Shown: positions 25,652 through 33,739 of the stretch, one piece after another
How positions within the stretch are numbered: position 1 is the first letter of the stretch
Layout of the letters: the number at the start of each line of letters is the position of its first letter
Assembly (NCBI RefSeq): GCF_026790145.1
Contig: NZ_JALAMS010000003.1
Location: forward strand, 372,001-436,000
Source of the DNA: Bacillus_I endophytica_A
GTDB lineage: Bacteria; Bacillota; Bacilli; Bacillales; Bacillaceae_H
Length of the DNA stretch: 64,000 bases
Direction: 5' to 3'
Notes under the pieces: model-generated
Database searches by the model: none
Told to the model about the DNA's origin: nothing
The model's input: the letters and a program-made list of their open reading frames with translations, nothing else
Program-made: the position numbers and the translations under genes

Positions 25652-25888
25652 TTAAAATACTTGTTCTACTTCTATAACGCCAGGTACTTCCTCAAGAAGT
25701 GCACGCTCAATACCAGCTTTTAAAGTGATTGTTGAACTTGGGCAGCTTCCACAAGCTCCAAGAAGACGAAGTTTTACAATACCATCTTCTACATCAACAA
25801 GCTCACAGTCTCCACCGTCACGTAGTAAAAACGGACGAAGTTTATCAAGAACCTCTTGTACTTGGCCTTTCATTTCTACAGTTTCCAT
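25652..25888 (-). CDS. yutI: NifU C-terminal domain Fe-S carrier YutI
   Basis: A 78-residue protein matching the NifU C-terminal (Nfu) domain, which carries Fe-S clusters to target enzymes. The cluster-binding CxxC is in LGACGSCPSS near residues 45-50, within the conserved LRPFLLRDGGDCELVDVEDG fold. The start ATG at 25888 has AGGGGTTTTC upstream. With Suf, SufA and LipA also in this window, it fits the same assembly and delivery pathway. Confidence 0.95.
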   Translation of the reverse strand: METVEMKGQVQEVLDKLRPFLLRDGGDCELVDVEDGIVKLRLLGACGSCPSSTITLKAGIERALLEEVPGVIEVEQVF

Positions 25889-26193
25889 TCCTGAAAACCC
25901 CTTTCTGTTTCAATATTAAAAAGAGTTTATAGTCTTGTCTAAAAAAGACTTTGGAACTCATGAATACTTATAATTTTATATGTGAAGCTTAACGGTTTTG
26001 CTAACCTAACTACATTATAAAGGTTATAAAGAAAAAAATCTATCTGAGGAACAGAACTTAAGAAAGGAAAATTTGTTTTTAGCTTCCAGAAGCGCATAGT
26101 ATCAAGTTTTTTTATTAGGAATAAAAAAGAAAGAAAATCTGCAAACGAAGAGAATATATAAAGTAAAAGAGAAAAAGAGAGGGGAATTGAGAA

Positions 26194-26511
26194 ATGTCTC
26201 AAAAAGCGGTCGTTAATATTTGTGTGTATGGGGCAGAAGTGATTTGTGCAAGTTGTGTAAATGCTCCCTCTTCAAAAGATACATTTGAATGGCTAAAAGC
26301 AGCTCTATCGCGTAAATATGGTCAGCATTGTTTTGATTTTATATATGTTGACATAAATGAACAACAATCAGATAGAGAGAAAACGGATATGTGCAAGAGA
26401 ATTCTAGAAGAAGAGTTTTTTTATCCGCTTGTTACAATAAACGGAGAAATTGCTGGAGAAGGACATATTCAGCTTTCGCATTTGCATCAAAAGCTTCAGC
26501 AGTTAGTATAA
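26194..26511 (+). CDS. yuzD: DUF1462 protein YuzD
   Basis: A 105-residue protein of the YuzD family (thioredoxin-like by structure in relatives). The N-terminus carries CVYGAEVICASCVNAPSS with an ASCVNAPSS motif near residues 21-29, and a later VTINGEIAGEGHIQL resembles the cis-proline side of the thioredoxin fold. The function is unknown; a sulfur or disulfide role is plausible from the neighbouring yutI. A good ribosome binding site (GAGAGGGG) precedes ATG 26194. Confidence 0.85.
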   Translation: MSQKAVVNICVYGAEVICASCVNAPSSKDTFEWLKAALSRKYGQHCFDFIYVDINEQQSDREKTDMCKRILEEEFFYPLVTINGEIAGEGHIQLSHLHQKLQQLV

Positions 26512-26512
26512 G

Positions 26513-26541
26513 AGGCGGCTAGTATAAGCTAACCGCCTTTT
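26513..26541. terminator. Terminator between yuzD and yutJ
   Basis: GGCGGCTAG / CTAACCGCC hairpin and T run. Confidence 0.8.
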
Positions 26542-26542
26542 T

Positions 26543-27607
26543 TTATCCATTATGGTGTTTGTACATCCAAAGAAGACCAGACTTTAAGAGCCGAGCAACA
26601 CGACCTGTAATAGGACGCTCTGCAAGTAAGCCAAAGCCGTGTTTCTTTCCAAGAGAGCCGAGCACTCCTTTAAGCTTAATTGTTGAAAGTTCAGGAGGCT
26701 GTTCACCTTTCCAGCGAGAAAGAAGAACTTGAACAATCTGTTCGGCTTGGCCTTCCGCAAGCTGTGCACTTGGGGCATGCGGAAGGCTTGCACAGTCACC
26801 TAATACATATACATGTTCATTGTTTGGAATATTATGATGAGGAGTGAGGATAACACGACCTTGAGGGTCTTTTTCTACATCCAAGTTACGAACAACTTTA
26901 CTTGGCTGAATTCCTGCAGTCCAGACGATTGCATCACTATAAATCTCTTCATCATGATTGTAAAGTTTGTTTTCTTCTACTCTTGTAATATTTGCCTTAC
27001 TTACAATTTCGACTCCGTTTTCTACAAACCATTTTTGTACATAGTTACTTAAACGCTCAGGAAATGCGGATAAAATAAGGGCACCACGGTCGAAAAGTTT
27101 AATTGTTAAATCTGGTCTGCTTTCACTTAGCTCACTTGCAAGCTCAACTCCGCTTAAACCAGCACCAACAATAGATACAACGCCATGTGGAGGAAGGTTG
27201 TTTAGTGTTTGATATGTTGCTCGAGATTGATCAATGGATTGGATACTATATGTGTGTTCCGGTGCTCCAGGCACGTTATGATACTTGTCTTCACAGCCTA
27301 AGCCAATTACAAGATCATCATAAGAAAGGGTACTTCCATCTTCAAAATGGACGAGATTGTTCTGAAGATCAATGCTTACAATTGTTCCATATTTAATGTT
27401 TAAACGAGGTTCATCAGGAAAGGAAACGCGAACATGCTGGTCTGAAATTGTCCCTGCTGCAAGCGCGTAAAACTCAGTTTTTAAAGAATGATAAGGCGCT
27501 CGATCAACAAGCGTAATTTCAACATCATTTGGCAATGCGTTTGGAAGAAGGCGCTGAAGCATGCGCATACCACCGTAACCGCCACCGAGAATAACAAACT
27601 TTTTCAT
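26543..27607 (-). CDS. yutJ: NADH dehydrogenase-like flavoprotein YutJ
   Basis: A 354-residue FAD/NAD(P) oxidoreductase of the type-II NADH dehydrogenase family. The FAD motif ILGGGYGGMRML is at the start, the NAD(P) motif VSIVGAGLSGVELASEL near residue 144, and the second FAD motif YVLGDCASLPHAPSAQLAEGQ near 270. The C-terminal tail is short and not strongly hydrophobic, so membrane binding would be through an amphipathic helix. The electron acceptor is unknown. It is the first of three such genes here (also 30449 and 37973). Confidence 0.88.
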   Translation of the reverse strand: MKKFVILGGGYGGMRMLQRLLPNALPNDVEITLVDRAPYHSLKTEFYALAAGTISDQHVRVSFPDEPRLNIKYGTIVSIDLQNNLVHFEDGSTLSYDDLVIGLGCEDKYHNVPGAPEHTYSIQSIDQSRATYQTLNNLPPHGVVSIVGAGLSGVELASELSESRPDLTIKLFDRGALILSAFPERLSNYVQKWFVENGVEIVSKANITRVEENKLYNHDEEIYSDAIVWTAGIQPSKVVRNLDVEKDPQGRVILTPHHNIPNNEHVYVLGDCASLPHAPSAQLAEGQAEQIVQVLLSRWKGEQPPELSTIKLKGVLGSLGKKHGFGLLAERPITGRVARLLKSGLLWMYKHHNG

Positions 27608-27927
27608 AGAAATTTCCCCTTTAAAGTTTTATGTATATTGTAAATGGAGTAACATAATTCGGTGTAAAAAGGTTTCTTGATAACATTTTAAATCAAAAAC
27701 ACATTAAAAGTATAGCCAAATTGAAAAAAAATCACAAGCTTTGTTAATAGATTTGTATATTGATATGATTTAGTAGATAATATTTGACGTGAAAGAGAGA
27801 ACAAACTAAAATGAGTGAACAATTAACACCTACTTAAAGAAGTGTTAGGATTTTAACGTATAGATGAAATTTTATTTTTTTACTATAGTATGAATGAGAA
27901 GCGGGTATAATGAGAAGAGGTGAAAAA

Positions 27928-28167
27928 ATGATTAAACCAATTGTAGAATTTTGCATTAGTAATTTAGCAAACGGTTCTCAAAAGGCATTAGAAGAACTTG
28001 AAAAAGATCCAGACTTCGATGTTATTGAATATGGCTGTTTAGGGTACTGTGGACAATGTGCACATTCTTTATATGCGATGGTGAATGGAGAAGTAGTTGA
28101 AGCTGAATCTCCAGAGGAACTTGTGAAAAATGTGTATACGTTTATAGAAGAAAATCCAATGTTTTAA
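27928..28167 (+). CDS. yuzB: DUF1450 protein YuzB
   Basis: A 79-residue protein of the DUF1450 family. It has four cysteines, including CLGYCGQCAHS near residues 35-45, which resembles a thioredoxin-like [2Fe-2S] ferredoxin style site, but binding is not shown. ATG 27928 follows AAGAGGTG; the longer frame from 27910 lacks a binding site. A terminator follows. The preceding gap 27608-27927 holds the divergent leaders of yutJ and yuzB with a TATAAT at 27906, and nothing else I can name. Confidence 0.88.
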   Translation: MIKPIVEFCISNLANGSQKALEELEKDPDFDVIEYGCLGYCGQCAHSLYAMVNGEVVEAESPEELVKNVYTFIEENPMF

Positions 28168-28168
28168 G

Positions 28169-28200
28169 GCAAAAGGCTTTTTAGGTCTTTTGCTTTTTTT
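28169..28200 (+). terminator. Terminator after yuzB
   Basis: GCAAAAG / CTTTTGC hairpin followed by a T run. Confidence 0.75.
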
Positions 28201-28312
28201 CATAAAAAAAACTCCCTGATCAAATCCAAGGAGCTAAAAACGGGGGATATCCTTATTGTGCTCCGAACTGGTTTTTTTTATACTAGAAAAAACGGAAAAC
28301 TTGGAGGAAATG

Positions 28313-29167
28313 ATGAAAAAGTTTAACTTCACAAAAATGCATGCACTAGGAAATAACTATATTTATGTTGATATGTTCAAAGAACAAATTGAAGAAGAAA
28401 GATTAGCATCACTTGCAGTAAGCGTATCTGATATTTATAAAGGCATTGGATCTGATGGAATGATTTTAATTTGTCCTTCAGAGGTAGCTCCTGTAAAAAT
28501 GCGTATTTTTAATAACGATGGTTCAGAAGGAAAAAACTGTGGGAACGGTCTGCGCTGTGTTGCTAAATATGCCTATGAAAATGGAATTGTAGAGGCTGAA
28601 CAATTTGCAATAGAGACGTTGTCAGGAATTGTTCAAGCGTATGTTCACATTGATAGAGGGATAGTTGAAGAAGTAACGATAAATATGGGGCAACCACGTT
28701 TATCAAGAGAACAAATCCCGATGAAAGGTGAAAGAGCAGAAAGCATTGTGAATGAAAAGGCTACCTTTGCCGGGCAAGAGTACAATATTACGGCTGTTTC
28801 AATGGGAAACCCTCATGTTATTTTCTATGTGGATCATATTGAAGAAGCACCACTTACAACACTTGGACCTATCGTTGAAAAAGATGAACGCTTTCCAGAG
28901 GGAGTAAATGTAGAATTTGTAGAAGTTGTAAACGAGAAGGAAGTTCATTTCCGCGTATGGGAAAGAGGATCAGGTATTACGCAAGCGTGTGGTACTGGAG
29001 CATGTGCCGCTGTTGTGTCATCTGTTTTAAATGATAAAGTAGAGCGGGATGTTCCTGTTGTTGTTCATCTAGCTGGGGGCGATTTAACAATTGAGTGGAA
29101 AAGTGATGGAGACGTTTTCATGAAAGGTGAAGCGAAAACCATTTGCAAAGGTGAGTACTATTATTAA
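28313..29167 (+). CDS. dapF: Diaminopimelate epimerase
   Basis: Converts LL- to meso-diaminopimelate for lysine and peptidoglycan. The 284-residue protein has the two catalytic cysteines, one in GKNCGNGLRC and one in QACGTGACA, each in its conserved glycine-rich loop. The start ATG 28313 is preceded by TTGGAGG; an ATG just before it (28310) and a longer frame from 28256 are less well placed. The lysine riboswitch often seen with such genes is not found here. Confidence 0.96.
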   Translation: MKKFNFTKMHALGNNYIYVDMFKEQIEEERLASLAVSVSDIYKGIGSDGMILICPSEVAPVKMRIFNNDGSEGKNCGNGLRCVAKYAYENGIVEAEQFAIETLSGIVQAYVHIDRGIVEEVTINMGQPRLSREQIPMKGERAESIVNEKATFAGQEYNITAVSMGNPHVIFYVDHIEEAPLTTLGPIVEKDERFPEGVNVEFVEVVNEKEVHFRVWERGSGITQACGTGACAAVVSSVLNDKVERDVPVVVHLAGGDLTIEWKSDGDVFMKGEAKTICKGEYYY

Positions 29168-29177
29168 GAGGTATCGT

Positions 29178-29206
29178 TTGTTCCACTATCGAAGGAATAG
29201 TATACT
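29178..29206 (+). promoter_or_regulatory. SigA promoter of sufA
   Basis: TTGTTC (29178-29183), 17 bases, TATACT (29201-29206). Confidence 0.5.
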
Positions 29207-29247
29207 ATAAAGAGAACACCTTTTATGTGTAAAAAGGAGGGCTAGAA

Positions 29248-29610
29248 ATGAAAGACGTTGTAATCATTACCGAAGCAGCAAGTCATCAAATTAAAGATAT
29301 GATGAAAGAGCATGGTGAAGAAGGCTCTTACTTGCGCGTTGGTGTAAAAGGCGGAGGCTGTAGCGGTTTGTCTTATGGAATGGGGTTTGAAGAAGCTCCA
29401 ACAGAAGCAGATGAACAGCTAGAGCAACATGGAATTAAAGTGATTGTCGCAAAAGAAGATGCAGCTATCTTAAACGGCACAACAATAGATTTTAAAGAGT
29501 CCATGCTTGGCGGAGGATTTACGATTGAAAATCCAAATGCTATTGCTTCATGTGGCTGTGGTTCTTCATTCCGTACGGCAACAAATACGGGAACGCCTGA
29601 AGAATGCTAA
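29248..29610 (+). CDS. sufA: A-type Fe-S carrier SufA (HesB/IscA family)
   Basis: Carries newly built Fe-S clusters to target proteins. The 120-residue protein has the three conserved cysteines, in GGGCSGLSY near residue 37 and in the pair CGCGSSF near residue 103. AAGGAGG precedes ATG 29248. It is encoded away from sufCDSUB, as in B. subtilis (yutM). Its last bases overlap the convergent stop of the truncated yumC. Confidence 0.95.
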   Translation: MKDVVIITEAASHQIKDMMKEHGEEGSYLRVGVKGGGCSGLSYGMGFEEAPTEADEQLEQHGIKVIVAKEDAAILNGTTIDFKESMLGGGFTIENPNAIASCGCGSSFRTATNTGTPEEC

Positions 29611-29879
29611 AAAAGAGATGTACTATGTGCAGGTTGTACGCGCGCTTTTGGATCCATGTAAGCTTTAGCATTGCTTACAGCTGTTGGAGCTTCACCAAAA
29701 CCTGAAGCAATAAGCTTAACTTTTCCTTCATATGTACAAACATCTCCTGATTCATAGATGCCTTCAATATTTGTTTCTTGTTTTGTATTTACAACAATAG
29801 AGTTCTTTTCAATTTCTAATCCCCAGTCTTTAATTGGGCCAATAACCGTAATATCAAAGACTTGTTGATCTTCTTTCAA
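29607..29879 (-). pseudogene. yumC: Internally deleted ferredoxin-NADP reductase (yumC/ycgT-like)
   Basis: The intact family protein has about 330 residues. Here TTG 29879, behind a good AAAGGAG, starts LKEDQQVFDITVIG, the normal N-terminus up to the first FAD-binding glycine, and then continues in frame as PIKDWGLEIEKNS, a segment normally near residue 245. The frame runs on through TNIEGIYESGDVCTYEGKV to the C-terminal VQPAHSTSLF, 90 residues in all. About 230 residues are missing, including most of the FAD and all of the NADP domain, so no reductase activity is expected. The frame itself is unbroken. A perfect Fur box lies upstream, which points to the iron-regulated YcgT-type paralogue. 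Confidence 0.85.
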
Positions 29880-30014
29880 GATGAGTTCTCCTTTACTAAA
29901 AGTGAAAATATGTAGATACACATGTGAAAAAACATGTATTAAATTTATAAAATTAGTTAAACCTTTCCTCACCATAGCATAGGTTAGAAAGAAGTTTAGC
30001 AATCATAATAGAAA

Positions 30015-30029
30015 TGATAATAATTATCA
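30015..30029. promoter_or_regulatory. Perfect Fur box
   Basis: TGATAATAATTATCA matches the 7-1-7 Fur consensus at all 14 defined positions. A second partial copy (TGATTCATTATCA, 30035-30047) follows. It lies about 140 bases upstream of the deleted yumC on its side and about 420 bases before yumB, so the first gene is the more likely target. Confidence 0.8.
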
Positions 30030-30137
30030 TTAAATGATTCATTATCATACTATACAAGGATTTTAAAAAAACATAAATTTTTTAAAGCTAGGTAAATTGA
30101 AAATGCTTACAGAATGAAAGCCTTATGCAACGGTAGT

Positions 30138-30157
30138 GCTATCCTAAGATGGATAGC
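30138..30157. repeat. Short hairpin in the yumC-yumB gap
   Basis: GCTATCC TAAGAT GGATAGC forms a 7-bp stem without a T run. Apart from this, the Fur box and the Rex box, the gap 29880-30448 shows only AT-rich sequence and a repeated AAATGCTTACA (near 30100 and 30368). Confidence 0.3.
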
Positions 30158-30305
30158 AAGAGAGCAAGCATAGAGTAGTCTAAAATGCTCTGTCCATACT
30201 AAAATGTCCTTGAAAAAGTTTAAGAAACATCATATCATGTTTTACAAACATTATTATCTAATTTTTGAAAATATTTAATGGTAGCTCATTCTTTTATAGT
30301 TAGGT

Positions 30306-30323
30306 TCGTGAATAAATTCACAA
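30306..30323. promoter_or_regulatory. Rex-binding site upstream of yumB
   Basis: TCGTGAATAAATTCACAA matches the Rex consensus TTGTGAANNNNTTCACAA at 13 of 14 defined positions. Rex represses respiratory and fermentative genes until NADH rises. It lies 125 bases before the yumB start. Confidence 0.7.
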
Positions 30324-30448
30324 CAATTATTTACCTTAACGTTTTGACAGGGATAGGAATATATTCAAATGCTTACAATAAGGGAAAATACATGTGTGAA
30401 GCATAAATACATGAATAAAATTCTAACAAAAAGGTGGATGTGATTAAA

Positions 30449-31666
30449 ATGAAGAAGCCTAAAGTTGTTGTTCTAGGTGCTGGATATGGCGGCATTATGA
30501 CGACGATTCACTTACAAAAACAGCTAGGCGTCAATGAAGCTGAAATCACTTTAATTAATAAAAATGACTATCATTATGAAACAACATGGCTACACGAAGT
30601 TTCAGCTGGGACGCTTCATCACGATCGTGCTCGTGTTAGCGTGACAGACTTAATTAATAAAAACAAAGTAACATTTATGAAAAATACGGTTACAGATATT
30701 AATATCGAACAAAAGAAGGTTATGCTCAAAAACAATCAAGAAATAGAATATGACTATCTTGTAATTGCGCTTGGATATGAGTCTGAAACATTTGGTATTA
30801 AAGGGTTAAAAGAACATGCCTTTTCTATTTCTAATATTAATACTGCTCGTCAAATCCGTGAGCATCTTGACTATACTTTTGCAACATACAATAATTTGGA
30901 AGAAAGACCAGAAGGTATGATGACTATCATTGTAGGAGGAGCAGGATTCACAGGCATTGAGTTTGTAGCAGAGATAGTAAATAGGGTGCCAAAGCTCTGT
31001 AAAGAGTTTGACATTCCTCGTGATACTGTTCGCATTATCTGCGTAGAAGCAGCTCCAACTGCTCTTCCAGGTTTTGATCCACAGCTTGTCGAATATGCCG
31101 TAACACAGCTAGAGCGTAAAGGTGTTGAGTTTAAGATTGGAACGATGATTAAAGAATGTACACCAGAGGGAATCATTGTTTCTAAAGATGATCAAACAGA
31201 AGAAATCAAATCACAAACAGTTGTATGGGCAGCTGGGGTACGTGGCAGCCATGTTATTGAAAAAACAGGCATTGAAAATAATCGATGTCGTGTGAAAGTT
31301 GGTCCAGATTTACGTGCTCCAGGAGCTGAGGGTGTATTTATTGTTGGAGATTGCTCACTTGTTATTAATGATGAAACAGACAAACCGTACCCACCAACAG
31401 CTCAAGTTGCTATGCAGCAAGGACCTGTTGCTGCGAAAAATATTACGACTCTTATCAAAGGGGGTACAGACCTTCAACCTTTTAAGCCTGACTTAAAAGG
31501 TACAGTATGCTCTTTAGGTCACGATGATGCTATTGGAGTTGTGTTTGGGCGTAAGTTATTTGGAACAAGTGCTTCAGCAATGAAAAAAGTCGTTGATAAT
31601 AGAGCGCTATTCCTTGAAGGAGGGCCAGGACTCTTGCTTAAAAAAGGAAAATTTAACTTCTTTTAA
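30449..31666 (+). CDS. yumB: Type-II NADH dehydrogenase-like protein YumB
   Basis: A 405-residue flavoprotein of the NDH-2 family, which passes electrons from NADH to quinone without pumping protons. FAD motif VVLGAGYGGIMT at the N-terminus, NAD motif IIVGGAGFTGIEFVAEI near residue 157, and FIVGDCSLV with PYPPTAQVAMQQG near 293-325, the quinone-side motif of NDH-2. ATG 30449 follows AAAGGTGG. A terminator-like hairpin lies at 31673-31707. The upstream Rex box suggests control by the NADH/NAD ratio. Confidence 0.92.
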   Translation: MKKPKVVVLGAGYGGIMTTIHLQKQLGVNEAEITLINKNDYHYETTWLHEVSAGTLHHDRARVSVTDLINKNKVTFMKNTVTDINIEQKKVMLKNNQEIEYDYLVIALGYESETFGIKGLKEHAFSISNINTARQIREHLDYTFATYNNLEERPEGMMTIIVGGAGFTGIEFVAEIVNRVPKLCKEFDIPRDTVRIICVEAAPTALPGFDPQLVEYAVTQLERKGVEFKIGTMIKECTPEGIIVSKDDQTEEIKSQTVVWAAGVRGSHVIEKTGIENNRCRVKVGPDLRAPGAEGVFIVGDCSLVINDETDKPYPPTAQVAMQQGPVAAKNITTLIKGGTDLQPFKPDLKGTVCSLGHDDAIGVVFGRKLFGTSASAMKKVVDNRALFLEGGPGLLLKKGKFNFF

Positions 31667-31750
31667 AAGTCATGAGAAAGGCAGAGGAAAATCCCTTTGC
31701 TTTTCTCTAACACAATAATTAATCTGAATTTTCGGAAAGGTGGTTTGTAA

Positions 31751-31879
31751 ATGATTTGCGATCATTGTAAAGGCCATGGTTTCTTAACTCTCCTTGTGGG
31801 CGGAACAGAACAATGTTTGTTTTGTGAAGGAGAAGGAATTGTAGAATTAATAGAGAAAAAGAAAAGTGAAGAAGAATAA
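31751..31879 (+). CDS. yuiA: Small CxxC protein YuiA (42 aa)
   Basis: A 42-residue protein too short for most gene finders. It has two CxxC pairs, CDHC near residue 3 and CLFC near residue 22, separated by a glycine-rich turn, then an acidic/basic tail. The pattern is that of a small zinc ribbon, like the DnaJ central repeats. AAAGGTGG lies upstream of ATG 31751. YuiA is conserved between yumB and yuiB in Bacillus; its function is unknown. Confidence 0.85.
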   Translation: MICDHCKGHGFLTLLVGGTEQCLFCEGEGIVELIEKKKSEEE

Positions 31880-31914
31880 AGAGCTTGCAATAAAAGGCAA
31901 GGGGGGATATGGAA

Positions 31915-32238
31915 ATGGAAATGAGTGTTCCAATTTTAATAATTTCCATACTTTTATTTTTTGTACTTTTTTTTGGAATTGGCTTCTTGCTTAATATGAT
32001 TTTAAGAATGTCATGGGTTATGGCTTTCATCTATCCAATTGTTTTTCTTCTTATTGTTGATAACCTTGAAATGACTCAATATATCTTTCAGCCACTTCAT
32101 TCATTAACACATGTAGGAAATCAAGTGCTTGCACTTAAGCTAGCAGATATCGTTATCTTATCTTCGGGTTTTATAGGAGCCCTTTGTTCAGGAATTGCTA
32201 TTCGAACACTTCGATCAAAAGGATATCGAATGTTTTAA
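31915..32238 (+). CDS. yuiB: Membrane protein YuiB
   Basis: A small integral membrane protein of about 107 residues with three hydrophobic segments (about 5-30, 35-50, 75-95). It matches YuiB by position and by size. The function is unknown. Three in-frame ATG codons (31909, 31915, 31921) stand behind AAGGGGGG; 31915 has the best spacing, so the exact start is uncertain. A terminator follows at 32237. Confidence 0.82.
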   Translation: MEMSVPILIISILLFFVLFFGIGFLLNMILRMSWVMAFIYPIVFLLIVDNLEMTQYIFQPLHSLTHVGNQVLALKLADIVILSSGFIGALCSGIAIRTLRSKGYRMF

Positions 32239-32277
32239 AAACGTCAAAAACCTCTCTCGATTTTTGACGTTTTTTTA
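32237..32277 (+). terminator. Terminator after yuiB
   Basis: AAAAACGTCAAAAA / TTTTTGACGTTTTT arms with a T run. Confidence 0.88.
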
Positions 32278-32338
32278 TCTTGATTGCTGCGAATAATTCT
32301 CCTACAACATGGTAAAAACTATGTTGGTGGGAGGAATG

Positions 32339-33007
32339 ATGAAAAAGATGGTAAAAAAAATATATATTAAACGATTCATCATGGGGCTACTTCTATGTGG
32401 AGCTCTCTTAACAACGTTTGAAAGTATAACAGGAAGGCAGGTCTCCTCTTTATTTTCAAGTGAACAAGTAAGTGCTAATCTTAAAGAAGAGAAAAAGAAG
32501 CATGTAAGAGAAAGTAGGGTTGTGAATCAACTTAATCAACAAATTCCAACTGACGTTGATGAACAAACACTTGAAGGAAGCTTTGATTGGTCTAAATATA
32601 GAAAAGTCAAGGTTACAGCAACAGGATACACAGCAGGCTATGAATCAACAGGAAAAGAGCCAACACATCCGTCATATGGAATTACATATTCAGGTGTTAA
32701 AGTACAAAGAGATATGTTTTCTACAATTGCAGCGGATTTGACTGTCTTTCCAATTGGTACTATTTTGTTCATCCCAGGATATGGTTATGGGGTTGTGGCA
32801 GACAAGGGTGGAGCTATAAAAGGAAAAAAACTTGATTTATATTATGAAACAGTCAAAGACGTATATGCTTCATGGGGAAAGAAATTACTTGATGTTTATG
32901 TTGTAAAGGAAGGAAAGGGAACATTAACAGAAAGACAGATGAAAGCATGGAATGAAGATCAAACAATGAAAGTATTCAGGCAGCAATATATTGATGAAAA
33001 GTCGTAG
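32339..33007 (+). CDS. yuiC: 3D-domain cell wall protein YuiC (Sps-like)
   Basis: A 222-residue exported protein with an N-terminal membrane or signal segment (about residues 8-28). The C-terminal domain carries the three aspartates of the 3D fold: AADLTVFPIGT, VVADKGG and KLDLYY. This fold belongs to lytic transglycosylase-like enzymes of the MltA type and to stationary-phase survival (Sps) proteins. A wall-cleaving role in stationary phase or spores is likely. Start ATG 32339 is close behind GGGAGG; 32336 and 32348 are alternatives. Confidence 0.86.
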   Translation: MKKMVKKIYIKRFIMGLLLCGALLTTFESITGRQVSSLFSSEQVSANLKEEKKKHVRESRVVNQLNQQIPTDVDEQTLEGSFDWSKYRKVKVTATGYTAGYESTGKEPTHPSYGITYSGVKVQRDMFSTIAADLTVFPIGTILFIPGYGYGVVADKGGAIKGKKLDLYYETVKDVYASWGKKLLDVYVVKEGKGTLTERQMKAWNEDQTMKVFRQQYIDEKS

Positions 33008-33038
33008 CGTGAAGAAAATCCTTCACGCTTTTTAATAT
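33007..33038. terminator. Terminator between yuiC and yuiD
   Basis: AGCGTGAAG / CTTCACGCT hairpin followed by TTTTT. Confidence 0.8.
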
Positions 33039-33040
33039 CT

Positions 33041-33520
33041 TTATAAATTATAAATACCGTACATAATGATAGCGATAATAATTCCTGTTAAAGCCCCAAA
33101 GAAAACTTCAATTGGCTGATGACCTAACAATTCTTTTAGCTTTTGTTGTTTTTCTTGCTGTTCTTTTTTAGGCCATTTCTTAGCTTCAGACATAAATGTG
33201 TTCCAATCTTCCACAAGGCGATTAATAGCAATAGCTTGCTCTCCTGCATGTCTGCGAACTCCTGTTGCATCAAACATAACGATTACAGCAAGTACAAAAG
33301 AGATAGCAAAAAAGGGAGAAGAAAATCCTTCGCTAATGCCGACAGCTGTTGCAAGGGATGTAACAGCTGCTGAATGTGAACTAGGCATGCCACCCGTACT
33401 AAAAGCAAGGCGTACATCAAATTTCCTTGTTGCAAGAAACTCTAATGGAACTTTAACGGCTTGAGCGAAGAAGATGGCAATAAGGGCACTAATGAGCGGA
33501 TAATTCAATAATAAATCCAT
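33041..33520 (-). CDS. yuiD: Divergent PAP2-family membrane protein YuiD
   Basis: A membrane protein of about 159 residues from the DUF212/divergent PAP2 family. It has the phosphatase-like signature STGGMPSSHSAAVTSLA near residue 42 and DATGVRRHAGEQA near 83, and three to four hydrophobic segments. Members may act on phospholipid or isoprenoid phosphates, but the reaction here is not known. Start 33520 (MDLLLNYP) matches the family N-terminus; the ATG three codons earlier overlaps the ribosome binding site. Confidence 0.87.
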   Translation of the reverse strand: MDLLLNYPLISALIAIFFAQAVKVPLEFLATRKFDVRLAFSTGGMPSSHSAAVTSLATAVGISEGFSSPFFAISFVLAVIVMFDATGVRRHAGEQAIAINRLVEDWNTFMSEAKKWPKKEQQEKQQKLKELLGHQPIEVFFGALTGIIIAIIMYGIYNL

Positions 33521-33645
33521 AAGAGGCATTGCTCCTTTATTAAGAAGGTGTGTGTATGTCGTCTTATTTTATGATATTTACTCGTATCTTAGTTATAAAA
33601 TGTAGAGATTTCATTCACTTCCTTATATATCCGTCCCTTTTTATT

Positions 33646-33667
33646 TTTAAACATACGTTTGTTTAAA
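33646..33667. repeat. Inverted repeat upstream of pepA
   Basis: TTTAAACA TACGTT TGTTTAAA forms a perfect 8-bp dyad with a six-base centre, about 70 bases before pepA. It resembles the palindrome at 3657-3676. Confidence 0.4.
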
Positions 33668-33739
33668 GAAGTTCTTATTTTTCGTCATGATTGCAATAGT
33701 GATATGATAAAAATAAAGTAAAAAAGGAGATGGTAAGAT

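Noticed and set aside
25939..26202. Minus-strand 87-codon frame rich in Phe/Leu
   Set aside because: It is an AT-rich intergenic stretch before yuzD, has no ribosome binding site and overlaps the yuzD start.
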